Assembly (NCBI GenBank): GCA_964525995.1
Contig: CAZGIM010000019.1
Span: 17,218-81,217, forward strand
Origin: CAIVAT01 sp964525995
GTDB taxonomy: Bacteria; Bacteroidota; Bacteroidia; Bacteroidales; FEN-979
DNA: 64,000 bases
Direction: 5' to 3'
The position numbers were made by a program, and so were the translations under genes. Below are positions 26,637 to 35,090 of the stretch, in pieces (position 1 is the first letter of the stretch; the number at the start of each line of letters is the position of its first letter). Under the pieces are notes generated by a model that saw nothing but the letters and a program-made list of their open reading frames with translations, searched no databases and had not been told where the DNA came from.

Positions 26637-27215
26637 TTATTTCCTGCGACCTGATTTCGCTGCTTTTTTCAGGGAATCTGCGATACGGATACTGTCGGCA
26701 CGCTGGCGCTCTTCAAACTCCTGAACCAGCATCTCAGGTGATTTCCCCAAATTCATCAGGGCTAATTGCGACTGACTGGCAAATTCATGCGTGGGATACT
26801 TTTCGATGAATAAAAGATAGGTCTCACGGGCCTTTTCCAGGTCGTGAAGCTGATTCTCATAAACAAAGGCCTTAAAGAACAGGCACATCGGAGCTTTTGG
26901 CTTATCGGGGTAGCGGGTGATGTACTGTTCGAAAAATGCGATCGATTTCGCACCGTTCTCGATATTCATGGCGATGTTGGCTGCTTTGAACAGATATCCC
27001 GGCGATAACGAATCATCAGGATATTTTTCAATAAAGGCTTCATAAAACGCAATGAGACTGTCGGCCTTTGCCTTGTCGAAACTGAATGCATCGGGAGCGA
27101 ACAACCGTTTTTCCAAATTATCGATGCGTGAAACCTGTTTCTCACGCGAAGGAGAACAAGCTGAAACGACCATCATCAATACAGCCGGAATCAAAAAAAG
27201 AACACTTTTCTTCAT
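26637..27215 (-). CDS. TPR lipoprotein
   Basis: The 192-residue product begins with a lipoprotein signal (MKKSVLFLIPAVLMMVVSAC; lipobox VSAC, Cys20). The rest is helical, with three TPR-like repeats whose ends read IEKYPDDS, ITRYPDKP and IEKYPTHE. This resembles BamD/YbgF-like periplasmic TPR proteins, but it is shorter than BamD, so I give only the family type. The tail is charged (RIADSLKKAAKSGRRK). It converges with the FISUMP gene, one base apart. Confidence 0.82.
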   Translation of the reverse strand: MKKSVLFLIPAVLMMVVSACSPSREKQVSRIDNLEKRLFAPDAFSFDKAKADSLIAFYEAFIEKYPDDSLSPGYLFKAANIAMNIENGAKSIAFFEQYITRYPDKPKAPMCLFFKAFVYENQLHDLEKARETYLLFIEKYPTHEFASQSQLALMNLGKSPEMLVQEFEERQRADSIRIADSLKKAAKSGRRK

Positions 27216-27549
27216 CGTATTATCATTTTAAATATTTATACACTTTTTATAATACAGTCATTTGTCGTGGTGCAGTGGTGCCATAGTGCAGTGGTGCAGT
27301 GGTGCCATGGTGAAATGGAGCTATGGTGTCATGGTGAAATGGAGCTATGGTGTCGTGGTGAAATGGTGAAAAGCGAAAATAATTCAAAATTCAAACCAGG
27401 CATTAGGTATTGGGCGTTAGGAATTAGGGAAAAACAATAATTCAAAATTTAATTCACTCAATCACTCATTCACTCAATCACTCAATCAATCGACAAATCA
27501 GTCATTCATTCAATCGACAAATCAGTCATTCAATCAATCAGTCATTCAT
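27216..27549. repeat. Simple-sequence intergenic region, left of def
   Basis: No gene is present. In order: a 7-bp inverted repeat (GTATTAT 27217 / ATAATAC 27249); a GTGGTGCAGTGGTGCC-type array (about 27265-27369) including two perfect copies of a 24-bp unit (27307-27330, 27331-27354); the left arm of the large inverted repeat (27398-27459); and a CACTCATT/CAATCACT array (27451-27553) with a 22-bp direct repeat (27487-27508, 27511-27532). Confidence 0.8.
27398..27459 (-). repeat. Left arm of inverted repeat around def-ruvX
   Basis: The reverse complement matches 28883-28945 with one mismatch and one gap over 63 positions. It includes TTTGAATTATTG, CCCTAATTCCTAACGCCCAAT and part of the adjoining TGA-rich array (strings shortened). 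Confidence 0.85.
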
Positions 27550-28134
27550 TCATCCCCGTCCGCCAGTCCTACCCCGTTTCATTTGCGGAAAAACCATTCG
27601 GTATGAAACATCCACATTTCCTTTGCTGATATCGGTGAGCCGTCGTTTCAGCAACATTTTTTTTAACGAAGGGATGCGGTCAACAAACACGATTCCTTCA
27701 ATGTGATCATATTCATGCTGAATGACGCGCGCCACTACCCCATCATATTTTTCATCATGATGAATGAAGTTCTCGTCCTGATAACGGATATGGATAACCG
27801 GTTTTCGGACAATATCCTCTCTCAATCCGGGAAAGCTCAGGCACCCTTCGTTAAAGGAAAAATCCTCCCCTTCTTCCCGGTAAATCTCGGCATTGATGAA
27901 CACCTGTTTGAAGCCCGCTGCTTCGGGATACTTTTCGGAAAAGGGGCTGGCATCGACTACAAACAACCGGATCGACTTCCCTACCTGGGGCGCAGCGAGT
28001 CCCACTCCGTCAGAAACGTACATGGTATCCCACATATCGCTGATAAAATCTTTCAGCGAAGGAAAATCGGGGGTTACCGGAAGCGTCACCTTCTTCAATA
28101 TCGGGTGACCGTAAGCAACTACTGGTAAAATCAT
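27550..28134 (-). CDS. def: Peptide deformylase
   Basis: Def removes the formyl group from new protein N-termini, using a metal ion. The 194-residue product has all three motifs: GVGLAAPQVG (43-52), EGCLSFPG with metal ligand Cys98, and HEYDH (140-144) with the two His ligands and catalytic Glu. Length is normal for the family. The stop codon lies at the edge of a TGAATGAA array. Next to ruvX on the same strand (79 nt), an arrangement seen in other Bacteroidales. Confidence 0.96.
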   Translation of the reverse strand: MILPVVAYGHPILKKVTLPVTPDFPSLKDFISDMWDTMYVSDGVGLAAPQVGKSIRLFVVDASPFSEKYPEAAGFKQVFINAEIYREEGEDFSFNEGCLSFPGLREDIVRKPVIHIRYQDENFIHHDEKYDGVVARVIQHEYDHIEGIVFVDRIPSLKKMLLKRRLTDISKGNVDVSYRMVFPQMKRGRTGGRG

Positions 28135-28213
28135 ATTGTAAATTCCTTCCTGTTATTCATGGCAAGTCACACTTACTGCATGTACTCGCCGGTATTAATT
28201 AGACCGATCCGTA

Positions 28214-28645
28214 TTATACCCGCCGGATCAGGTTTTGTTCGTGTTCCATAAAAGATTGAAGGATCAGGGTGGCGCTTACCGTGTCGATCAGGGCCTTATC
28301 CTGCCTGACTTTCTTCCTTGCCCCCGACTCCCTGATGGCCCGTGTCGCCAGCAGCGAGGTAAATCGCTCATCGATGCGGGCGATCCGGATGTCCGGAAAT
28401 GCATTCCTGAGCCTCTTGACGAACGGTTCGATATAAAGCGATGCCTCCGAAGGCGTATTGTCCATCTGCTTAGGCTCGCCGACCACCATACATTCAACCT
28501 GTTGGGTTCTCAGGTAATCTTTCAGAAAGTCAAGGAGTTCCGGAGTGGGAACCGTGGCAAGCCCTGTCGCAATGATTTTCAACTCATCCGTCACGGCAAT
28601 GCCGCTCCGTTTCTTCCCATAATCAATGGCCAGGATTCTTCCCAT
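28214..28645 (-). CDS. ruvX: Putative pre-16S rRNA nuclease / Holliday junction resolvase-like YqgF
   Basis: The RNase H-fold YqgF/RuvX family matures the 5' end of 16S rRNA in E. coli. The 143-residue product has the family motifs GRILAIDYGKKRSGIAVTD at the N-terminus (first catalytic Asp), VVGEPKQMD in the middle and RIDERFTS followed by a late Asp (DKALID). I place the start at 28645 (MGRILAIDYG): the longer ORF to 28663 would begin inside the predicted promoter box. It precedes def on the same strand. Confidence 0.92.
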   Translation of the reverse strand: MGRILAIDYGKKRSGIAVTDELKIIATGLATVPTPELLDFLKDYLRTQQVECMVVGEPKQMDNTPSEASLYIEPFVKRLRNAFPDIRIARIDERFTSLLATRAIRESGARKKVRQDKALIDTVSATLILQSFMEHEQNLIRRV

Positions 28646-28660
28646 CTGCAATCTTTGCTG

Positions 28661-28668
28661 CAAAGGTA
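28661..28668 (-). promoter_or_regulatory. -7 box of ruvX-def (TACCTTTG)
   Basis: Minus-strand TACCTTTG matches TAnnTTTG. The predicted start near 28657 gives a 12-nt leader to the ruvX ATG at 28645 and excludes the longer reading frame. No -33 TTTG is visible. Confidence 0.5.
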
Positions 28669-28710
28669 CAAAGAATTAAAATTTTACCTATTTTTGATCC
28701 AGGGAACGAG

Positions 28711-28893
28711 GGGACCAGTGGACTAGTGGACCAGTGGACCAGCGGACCAGCGGACCAGGGGACAAGTGGACCAGGGGACTGCGGACTGGAGACTGAATAA
28801 TTGACTGATTGACTGATTTGTTGATTGAGTGAATGTGCGAATGTGTGAATGTGTGAATGAGTGATTGAGTGATTGAGTGGTTGAGTGAATTAA
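28711..28893. repeat. Simple-sequence arrays upstream of dapD
   Basis: A GGACCAGTGG-type decamer array (about 28711-28793) is followed by a TGACTGATTGAGTGAATG-type array (28797-28893) in which TGA recurs in all three plus-strand frames. The second array extends the homology of the inverted-repeat arm beside it. There are no unique spacers, so it is not a CRISPR. Confidence 0.8.
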
Positions 28894-28945
28894 ATTTTGA
28901 ATTATTGTTTTTTCCCTAATTCCTAACGCCCAATGCCTAATGCCT
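28883..28945 (+). repeat. Right arm of inverted repeat around def-ruvX
   Basis: Partner of 27398-27459, about 1.42 kb away; the enclosed DNA holds def and ruvX. The arm overlaps the first copy of the 52-bp tandem duplication. Confidence 0.85.
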
Positions 28946-28999
28946 AATTTGAATTATTGTTTTTTCCCTAATTCCTAACGCCCAATGCCTAATGCCTGA
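28896..28999 (+). repeat. 52-bp tandem duplication
   Basis: Two adjacent 52-bp copies (28896-28947 and 28948-28999) differ at one position. Each contains TTTGAATTATTG and CCTAACGCCCAATGCC. The dapD start follows 22 nt after the second copy. Confidence 0.9.
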
Positions 29000-29021
29000 T
29001 TAGAATTCGTAGTTTTTCTCA

Positions 29022-29837
29022 ATGGATGATCTGAAAAAACATATTGAAGCCGCCTGGAATGACCGGCAGATGCTGGCGTTGCCCGAGACCCGGGATGCTA
29101 TTCTCAGAGTCATCGAAATGTTGGATCAGGGTAAATTGCGTGTGGCGACCCGCGATGGTGATCGCTGGATCACTCATGAATGGATCAAAAAGGCCGTGAT
29201 CCTTTACTTTCCGGTCAGCAAAATGGAGGTCATCGAAATTGGCCCTTTTCAGTTTAACGATAAAATCCCTCTGAAGCGCAACTATCCCGAACACGGTATC
29301 AGAGTAGTTCCCCATGCAATTGCCCGCTATGGTTCCTACCTTGCTGCCGGTGTTGTGCTGATGCCTTCGTATGTCAACATCGGAGCCTATATCGATGCTG
29401 GGACTCTAATCGATACCTGGGCAACGGTGGGTTCCTGCGCACAGATCGGGAAAAACGTACATATCAGCGGTGGCGTGGGCATCGGCGGCGTACTCGAACC
29501 CGTGCAGGCAGCCCCTGTGATCATTGAGGACAACTGTTTTCTGGGATCCAGATGTATCGTGGTGGAGGGCGTTCAGATAGGTCGCGAAGCAGTGTTAGGG
29601 GCCAATGTAGTCATCACCGGATCGACACGGATTGTTGATGTTACCGGATCTCAAAAGAAAGAGTTCAGAGGCTATGTTCCTTCCCGGTCGGTGGTCATTC
29701 CCGGCTCCTATCCCAAGAAGTTCCCGGCCGGTGAATATCAGGTCCCCTGCGCCCTCATCATCGGCCAGAGAAAAGCCTCAACCGACCTGAAAACATCCTT
29801 AAATCAGGCCCTCCGCGATTTTGATGTAGCCGTTTGA
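29022..29837 (+). CDS. dapD: Tetrahydrodipicolinate N-succinyltransferase
   Basis: DapD transfers succinyl from succinyl-CoA to tetrahydrodipicolinate in the lysine/meso-diaminopimelate pathway, feeding peptidoglycan. The 271-residue product has an N-terminal helical domain and a left-handed beta-helix of hexapeptide repeats (VLMPSYVNIGAYIDAGTLID, then GGVGIGGVLEP), with the conserved APVIIEDNCFLGSR segment. Length matches the family. It implies the succinylase branch of DAP synthesis; no other dap gene is in the window. No consensus promoter is seen between it and the upstream repeats. Confidence 0.95.
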   Translation: MDDLKKHIEAAWNDRQMLALPETRDAILRVIEMLDQGKLRVATRDGDRWITHEWIKKAVILYFPVSKMEVIEIGPFQFNDKIPLKRNYPEHGIRVVPHAIARYGSYLAAGVVLMPSYVNIGAYIDAGTLIDTWATVGSCAQIGKNVHISGGVGIGGVLEPVQAAPVIIEDNCFLGSRCIVVEGVQIGREAVLGANVVITGSTRIVDVTGSQKKEFRGYVPSRSVVIPGSYPKKFPAGEYQVPCALIIGQRKASTDLKTSLNQALRDFDVAV

Positions 29838-29842
29838 TTCGC

Positions 29843-30823
29843 ATGAACCGGATCCTGATCATACAGACAGCTTCTATCGGCGACGTAATTCTGGCCACGG
29901 CACTTGTGGAGAAGCTTCATGAGATGCATCCGGATGACCCGATCGATCTGTTGGTCAGGCAGGGATTCGAATCGCTTTTCAGCGATCACCCGTTTATCAA
30001 TACAGTGCTTACCTTGGATAAAAACACCAGGAAACTGGCACACCTGGTGCACCTGATCGGGATTATCCGAAAGAGAAAATATGACCGGGTGATCAATATA
30101 CAACGGTTCTTTTCGACAGGTTTGATCACCGTGGCCTCAGGAGCAAGGGAAACGACAGGGTTTTCGAAAAATCCGTTGTCATGGTTTTTTACCCGGAGCG
30201 TTAAACACGACATTCGAAAAGGAATTCATGAGGTTGACCGGAATCTTTCGCTTTTGGACCTGCCGGATGGCGAAGGATTCCGTCCTCGGTTGTATCCCAC
30301 CCATGACGACCGGAAAGCCATCTTGCCCCTGGCTCAAGGACAGTACTATACCATCTCGCCTGCTTCGCTGTGGTTTACCAAGCAATATCCGGCCGAACGA
30401 TGGATCGAACTGATGGATGCAGTACCTGAAGAAGCAAAAATATACCTGCTCGGGTCGGCTGCCGACAAACCGTTGTGCGAATCGATCCTCCAAAAAAGCA
30501 AGTATCCGAATGTCGAAAGCCTGGCCGGCCGGCTCACACTCCTTCAATCGGCCGCCCTGATGGAACAGGCCCGAATGAATTTCACCAACGATTCGGCTCC
30601 CATGCACCTTTGTTCAGCCGTGAATGGGCCGGTAACCGCAATATTTTGTTCCACCGTTCCCGATTTCGGGTTCGGCCCGCTGTCGGACGACCGGGCCGTC
30701 GTGGAAACCAGGGAACAGCTTGGTTGCAGGCCCTGTGGCCTGCATGGATTCAAAGCCTGTCCGCAAGGTCATTTCAAATGTGCCACCGGCATTAATAACC
30801 TCGAACTGATCAGCCGGCTGTAA
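29843..30823 (+). CDS. Glycosyltransferase family 9 (heptosyltransferase-like)
   Basis: The 326-residue product starts MNRILIIQTASIGDVILATA, the GT9 N-terminal pattern, and has the second-domain signature FTNDSAPMHLCSAV ... FGFGP in the expected place. GT9 enzymes add heptose or related sugars to lipopolysaccharide core on the cytoplasmic face of the inner membrane; the acceptor here is unknown. The ATG at 29843 is preferred over an upstream TTG (29834) that overlaps dapD. It starts 5 nt after dapD, so co-transcription is likely although the functions are unrelated. Confidence 0.9.
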   Translation: MNRILIIQTASIGDVILATALVEKLHEMHPDDPIDLLVRQGFESLFSDHPFINTVLTLDKNTRKLAHLVHLIGIIRKRKYDRVINIQRFFSTGLITVASGARETTGFSKNPLSWFFTRSVKHDIRKGIHEVDRNLSLLDLPDGEGFRPRLYPTHDDRKAILPLAQGQYYTISPASLWFTKQYPAERWIELMDAVPEEAKIYLLGSAADKPLCESILQKSKYPNVESLAGRLTLLQSAALMEQARMNFTNDSAPMHLCSAVNGPVTAIFCSTVPDFGFGPLSDDRAVVETREQLGCRPCGLHGFKACPQGHFKCATGINNLELISRL

Positions 30824-30920
30824 TCCCAAATGCCGTGACGCATCGGTTTCGGTCCGGGATTAAACCGGAGGGGCAAGTAATTTCCGGCTTCAGGATACTT
30901 TAGGGTAATGCAATTTGTGG

Positions 30921-30928
30921 TAAATTTG
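30921..30928 (+). promoter_or_regulatory. -7 box of Sua5-type gene (TAAATTTG)
   Basis: TAAATTTG is an exact TAnnTTTG match, with TTTA at the -33 position (30899-30902). It predicts a leader of about 14 nt to the start at 30946. Confidence 0.5.
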
Positions 30929-30945
30929 CCCGTTAATTGCAAACC

Positions 30946-31509
30946 ATGGAAGAGGAAATAATGAAATGTGTGGAGGTGCTTAAACGGGGCGGCACCATCC
31001 TCTATCCCACCGACACCATCTGGGGAATAGGATGCGATGCAACCAACCGCGATGCAGTGAATAAGGTTTACAGGCTGAAACAAAGGACCGACAAAAAAAA
31101 TCTGATCATTCTGCTGGATGAACCGGACAAACTGACAGATTATGTGGAAGAGGTTCCTTTGATCGCATGCGATCTGTTGAGACATATCGACTCACCGCTG
31201 ACAATCATCTATCCCGGTGCCAAAAATTTAGCCCCCAATGTGATTGCCGATGATCAGTCCATTGCGATCAGGATCGTCAACAATACCTTTTGCCGAAAGC
31301 TTATTCATACCTTCGGGAAGCCCATTGTTTCCACCTCCGCCAACATCGCCGGTCACAATCACCCGTTGACTTTTAAAAATATAAGCCCCATCCTTAAAAA
31401 AGGGGTGGATTATTGTGTGGATGAAGCACTCGATGAGATCAAAGAAGTGAAACCATCTCAAATCATTAAAATCGATATCAACGGTGAATTCAAGATTATC
31501 AGGCATTAA
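30946..31509 (+). CDS. L-threonylcarbamoyladenylate synthase (Sua5/YciO/YrdC)
   Basis: This family makes threonylcarbamoyl-AMP, the precursor of the t6A modification of tRNAs that read ANN codons. The 187-residue single-domain product begins with the family pattern GGTILYPTDTIWGIGCDA (about 13-30), then YRLKQR, IVSTSANIAGH and the KPSQIIKID segment. It is a stand-alone YrdC domain without the C-terminal Sua5 extension. The ATG at 30946 is favoured over a TTG at 30937 because of spacing from the promoter. Confidence 0.9.
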   Translation: MEEEIMKCVEVLKRGGTILYPTDTIWGIGCDATNRDAVNKVYRLKQRTDKKNLIILLDEPDKLTDYVEEVPLIACDLLRHIDSPLTIIYPGAKNLAPNVIADDQSIAIRIVNNTFCRKLIHTFGKPIVSTSANIAGHNHPLTFKNISPILKKGVDYCVDEALDEIKEVKPSQIIKIDINGEFKIIRH

Positions 31510-31583
31510 AGGATCAAGACAGCGCAACCGTCTATGCGCCAATTTATCCTTCTGCAGACTGGATTTCCTCTGATCAATACTTC

Positions 31584-33944
31584 ATGCTCAGTACCTGTAT
31601 CAGACTTTTGTTCGTGTTGCTGATCCTTCCGGTTACCCTGACTGCAGGGGTGCCGCCGGACAAGACAAAACGTTTCAGTGTAAGTGGCAAGGTGACCGAT
31701 CAGAACAGCGGGGAAGCGCTCGTTGGGGCAACGATTTTTGTTACAGAGCTGAAAACGGGCGCCGTGACCGATGTTTATGGCAATTACTCCCTTACCCTGA
31801 CTGAAGGTATTTATCACCTGAGAATTTCTTATATCGGTTACCTGACGGTCGAAAAGGAGGTCACACTGAACCGCGACCACCGGTTATCCATCGAGCTGGA
31901 ACCACATCAGCGCGAACTTAATGAAGTGGTTATCACCAGTGAGAGAAATGACCGGAACGTGGTAAAACCTGAGATGAGCACCTTCAGGATGGATATCAAG
32001 ACCATCCAGCAAATACCGGCTTTGATGGGCGAAGTAGATGTGATCAAGGCGATTCAGTTGTTGCCTGGAGTGCAATCGGTCGGCGAAGGATCGAGCGGCT
32101 TCAGCGTGCGGGGCGGTGGCCCGGACCAGAACCTGATCCTGCTTGATGAAGCCGTGGTGTATAACGCCTCTCACCTGATGGGTTTCTTCTCCGTTTTCAA
32201 TAACGACGCCATCCGTGATGTGAAATTATACAAAGGCGATATCCCCCCGGCTTTCGGAGGCAGGCTTTCGTCGGTTCTCGATATCAGGATGAACGAGGGA
32301 AATTCGAAAAAATACGAGATAAACGGCGGTATCGGATTGATCTCCTCCAGGCTGACTGTGGAGGGCCCCGTAAAGAAGGACCGGGCCTCCTTTGTGGTTT
32401 CGGGCCGGCGAACCTATGCCGATATCTTTCTCCCGCTGTCATCGAATAAGGCATTGCAGAACAACCGACTCTACTTCTACGACCTGAATGCCAAGATCAA
32501 CTACCGCATCGACGACAACAATCAAATATTCCTTTCGGGCTACTTTGGCCGGGATGTTTTTAAGAACACCTTTGCCGGAATGAACTGGGGAAACGAGACG
32601 GCAACCTTTCGATGGAACCATCTGTTCTCTAAAAAACTCTTCCTGAACCTGTCGCTGGCGTACAGTAATTACCGCTACAACCTTGGAACGCCAAGCGGCA
32701 ACAACAACTCGTTTGACTGGTACTCCGGTCTCCGTGATGTCGGCTTGAAAGGCGACTTCAGTCACTACCTGAATACCAGCAACACCCTGAAATACGGCGC
32801 CAGCGTGACCTATCACATGTTCGATCCCGGAAGAGCCATGGGCACCGGCAATGAAAGCTTCGTCATTGAGGTCGCCGTACCCCGCAATTACGCGCTTGAA
32901 ACCGGGATCTATGCCGGGAATGAACAAAAAGTGGGATCCCATCTCACCCTGAAATATGGATTGCGGTTTTCCATGTTCCAGAATATCGGCCCCGGAACCG
33001 TTTTTCATTACGACAGTTCTTACAAGGCGGTTGATTCGACCGTCTATTCAACCGGGACGATCTATAACACCTATACCGGGATTGAACCCAGGGTAGGACT
33101 TCTTTACGATTTCAACAGCAGGCATTCGCTCAAGGCAAGTTATGCCCGGACTTATCAATACTTGCAACTGGCACAGAATTCGACTATCGGAACGCCGCTC
33201 GATATCTGGTTTGCGTCAAGTCCCAACGTCAAACCTCAGATCGCCGATCAGGTCGCAATGGGCTACTTCAGGAACTTCAGGAGAAATACCATCGAAACCT
33301 CGGTAGAGGCATATTACAAGTGGATGCAGCATGTGATCGATTTTCGTGACTATGCAAACCTCATCCTGAACAATAAGCTGGAAGGCGAAATCCGGACAGG
33401 GAAAGCCTGGTCGTATGGAGTTGAATTCCTGGTCAGGCTGAATGAAGACCGGATCAACGGTTGGGTCAGCTACACCTGGTCGCGGACTTTCAGGCAAATC
33501 AACGGCATCAATGGCAACGATCCTTATCCCGCGCCATACGACAAGCCAAACAACATCTCGGTGGTTCTCAATTATGTGATCAGCAAAAGGTTCACTGTTT
33601 CGGCCAATTGGGTTTATGCTACCGGGGCGCCGGTGACCTTTCCGACTGGCAGGGCCGAAATCGGCGGAAAGATCATTCCCATCTATTCCGACCGCAACCA
33701 GTACCGTTACGAAGATTACCACCGTCTCGACCTGTCGGTGATCTTTTACAGCAAAAAAAAGCCTGGAAGACGCCTCGACTGGGATCTGAACCTGTCGGTT
33801 TACAATGCTTACAACCGCCATAACACCTGGTCGATTAATTTTACCCAGGATAAAACCAACCCGGATATCACCTATGCTGAAAAGGTTTATCTCTTCGGGA
33901 TCATACCATCTGTGACCTTTAATTTCCATTTCAATCATGATTAA
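31584..33944 (+). CDS. TonB-dependent outer membrane receptor
   Basis: The 786-residue protein has a signal peptide (to about residue 22), a carboxypeptidase-regulatory-like domain (about 32-115, VSGKVTDQNSGEALVGATIF), a plug domain (about 130-240, GVQSVGEGSSGFSVRGGGPD) and a 22-strand-type barrel ending in an aromatic C-terminus (VTFNFHFNHD). Size and the DUF4249 partner set it apart from SusC; no SusD gene is present. It probably imports a TonB-dependent substrate, identity unknown. The next gene overlaps its end by 8 nt, so they form one unit. Confidence 0.92.
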   Translation: MLSTCIRLLFVLLILPVTLTAGVPPDKTKRFSVSGKVTDQNSGEALVGATIFVTELKTGAVTDVYGNYSLTLTEGIYHLRISYIGYLTVEKEVTLNRDHRLSIELEPHQRELNEVVITSERNDRNVVKPEMSTFRMDIKTIQQIPALMGEVDVIKAIQLLPGVQSVGEGSSGFSVRGGGPDQNLILLDEAVVYNASHLMGFFSVFNNDAIRDVKLYKGDIPPAFGGRLSSVLDIRMNEGNSKKYEINGGIGLISSRLTVEGPVKKDRASFVVSGRRTYADIFLPLSSNKALQNNRLYFYDLNAKINYRIDDNNQIFLSGYFGRDVFKNTFAGMNWGNETATFRWNHLFSKKLFLNLSLAYSNYRYNLGTPSGNNNSFDWYSGLRDVGLKGDFSHYLNTSNTLKYGASVTYHMFDPGRAMGTGNESFVIEVAVPRNYALETGIYAGNEQKVGSHLTLKYGLRFSMFQNIGPGTVFHYDSSYKAVDSTVYSTGTIYNTYTGIEPRVGLLYDFNSRHSLKASYARTYQYLQLAQNSTIGTPLDIWFASSPNVKPQIADQVAMGYFRNFRRNTIETSVEAYYKWMQHVIDFRDYANLILNNKLEGEIRTGKAWSYGVEFLVRLNEDRINGWVSYTWSRTFRQINGINGNDPYPAPYDKPNNISVVLNYVISKRFTVSANWVYATGAPVTFPTGRAEIGGKIIPIYSDRNQYRYEDYHRLDLSVIFYSKKKPGRRLDWDLNLSVYNAYNRHNTWSINFTQDKTNPDITYAEKVYLFGIIPSVTFNFHFNHD

Positions 33945-34785
33945 GCGAATCGCCATACTGCTTTGGGCGCTGGCAGGGTTGGCCTCCTGTACCGAAGAGA
34001 TCGATGTGACACTCGACAGCACCTATACCAGGCTGGTTGTTGATGGCTCGATCGCAAACGACAGCGTGAAATACCAGGTTTCATTGTCAAAGTCGGCCGA
34101 TTATTTCCTGAATGAGCCGGTGCCGCGCGTCACTGGCGCCACCGTGAGGATCAGCGACGGTACGTACCTTTTCGATTTGCATGAAACTTCACCGGGCCTG
34201 TCGGGGATTTATGAAACCGATTCCAGCTTCAGGGCATCAACCGGTAAGTTTTACACCCTCCTGATCGACCTGAAGGAACCTATTGCCGAAAAGATCGATT
34301 ATCAGGCCTCCTGCCTGCTTAACCCGGTTACCAACCTGGATTCCATATCGGCGTTGTTTCATCCCGACTGGGGACCCGAGGGAGTCTGGACTATTAAGCT
34401 CTGGGCCCAGGAACCCGGCGACGAAGTCAATTACTATATGTTCAACCTTTACCGGAATGGGAAATTGCTCACCGATACCATCACGAAAAAGGTCGTATCG
34501 GACGACAAATACATCAACGGCAGCTATATGAACGGGGTTGACGTGATGTACCTGAACCATGCACACAAATGGGAGACCATCTTCCCCGGCGATACAATCG
34601 TGTTACAGATGTCGGGGATCAGCGAAGCGTACTTTAATTTCATCAACCAGGTGCAGCAAGCAGGATACAACATACCTTTTTTCACCGGGCCGCCAGCAAA
34701 TGTGACGGGAAATATCAGCGACGGCGGGATCGGGTTCTTTGCTGCCTTCTCAAACACCTATGCACGGAACACCGTAAAAAAGTGA
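33937..34785 (+). CDS. DUF4249 lipoprotein
   Basis: The 282-residue product has a lipoprotein signal (MIKRIAILLWALAGLASC; Cys18) and the DUF4249 layout: an early RLVVDGSIAN strand, ATVRISDGTYLF, YTLLIDL and the central PDWGPEG segment. DUF4249 lipoproteins are commonly encoded directly behind TonB receptors of this kind and are presumed accessory surface lipoproteins. It overlaps the receptor gene by 8 nt, which supports joint function. Ligand unknown. Confidence 0.88.
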   Translation: MIKRIAILLWALAGLASCTEEIDVTLDSTYTRLVVDGSIANDSVKYQVSLSKSADYFLNEPVPRVTGATVRISDGTYLFDLHETSPGLSGIYETDSSFRASTGKFYTLLIDLKEPIAEKIDYQASCLLNPVTNLDSISALFHPDWGPEGVWTIKLWAQEPGDEVNYYMFNLYRNGKLLTDTITKKVVSDDKYINGSYMNGVDVMYLNHAHKWETIFPGDTIVLQMSGISEAYFNFINQVQQAGYNIPFFTGPPANVTGNISDGGIGFFAAFSNTYARNTVKK

Positions 34786-34861
34786 CTATGCCAGAATTTT
34801 CCCGCATAACCTCAACGATCATTTGTTTTAGAAATACATATAACGTTTTAGAGACTGTTTG

Positions 34862-35066
34862 AAATTTACGATTGAACATGATTTACGATTTACGAATGAA
34901 TACGAATGACGAATGGATTCCAGATCGACGAATGTTACTTTCAAATTTTGGTGTTATAAATTAATTTCAAGACGTAAAGATTTAAGATCATACACTAAGA
35001 TGATCACTGTTAATACGAAATCGAATCTAAAATCGTAAATCGTAAATCATGTTCAATCGTAAATTT
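34862..35066. repeat. Perfect 34-bp inverted repeat with 137-bp spacer
   Basis: Arms at 34862-34895 and 35033-35066 are exact reverse complements over 34 bp (left arm begins AAATTTACGATTGAACATG). The 137-bp spacer encodes nothing evident. Arms contain direct repeats of the motif ATTTACGA. The element occupies the gap between the DUF4249 gene and the hydrolase gene, ending 24 nt before the latter's start. The remainder of 34786-35090 shows no gene. Confidence 0.9.
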
Positions 35067-35090
35067 TTATAGAAACTAACCACCGACAAT

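Noticed and set aside
27451..28893. Possible CRISPR arrays
   Set aside because: The repeats are short degenerate microsatellites with no regular spacers, and no cas gene is present.
31584..34785. SusC/SusD polysaccharide utilisation pair
   Set aside because: The partner is a DUF4249 lipoprotein, not SusD, and no glycosidase or sensor gene is near.
34862..35066. Insertion sequence
   Set aside because: The 137-bp spacer codes for no transposase and no target duplication is visible; only a MITE-like element remains possible.
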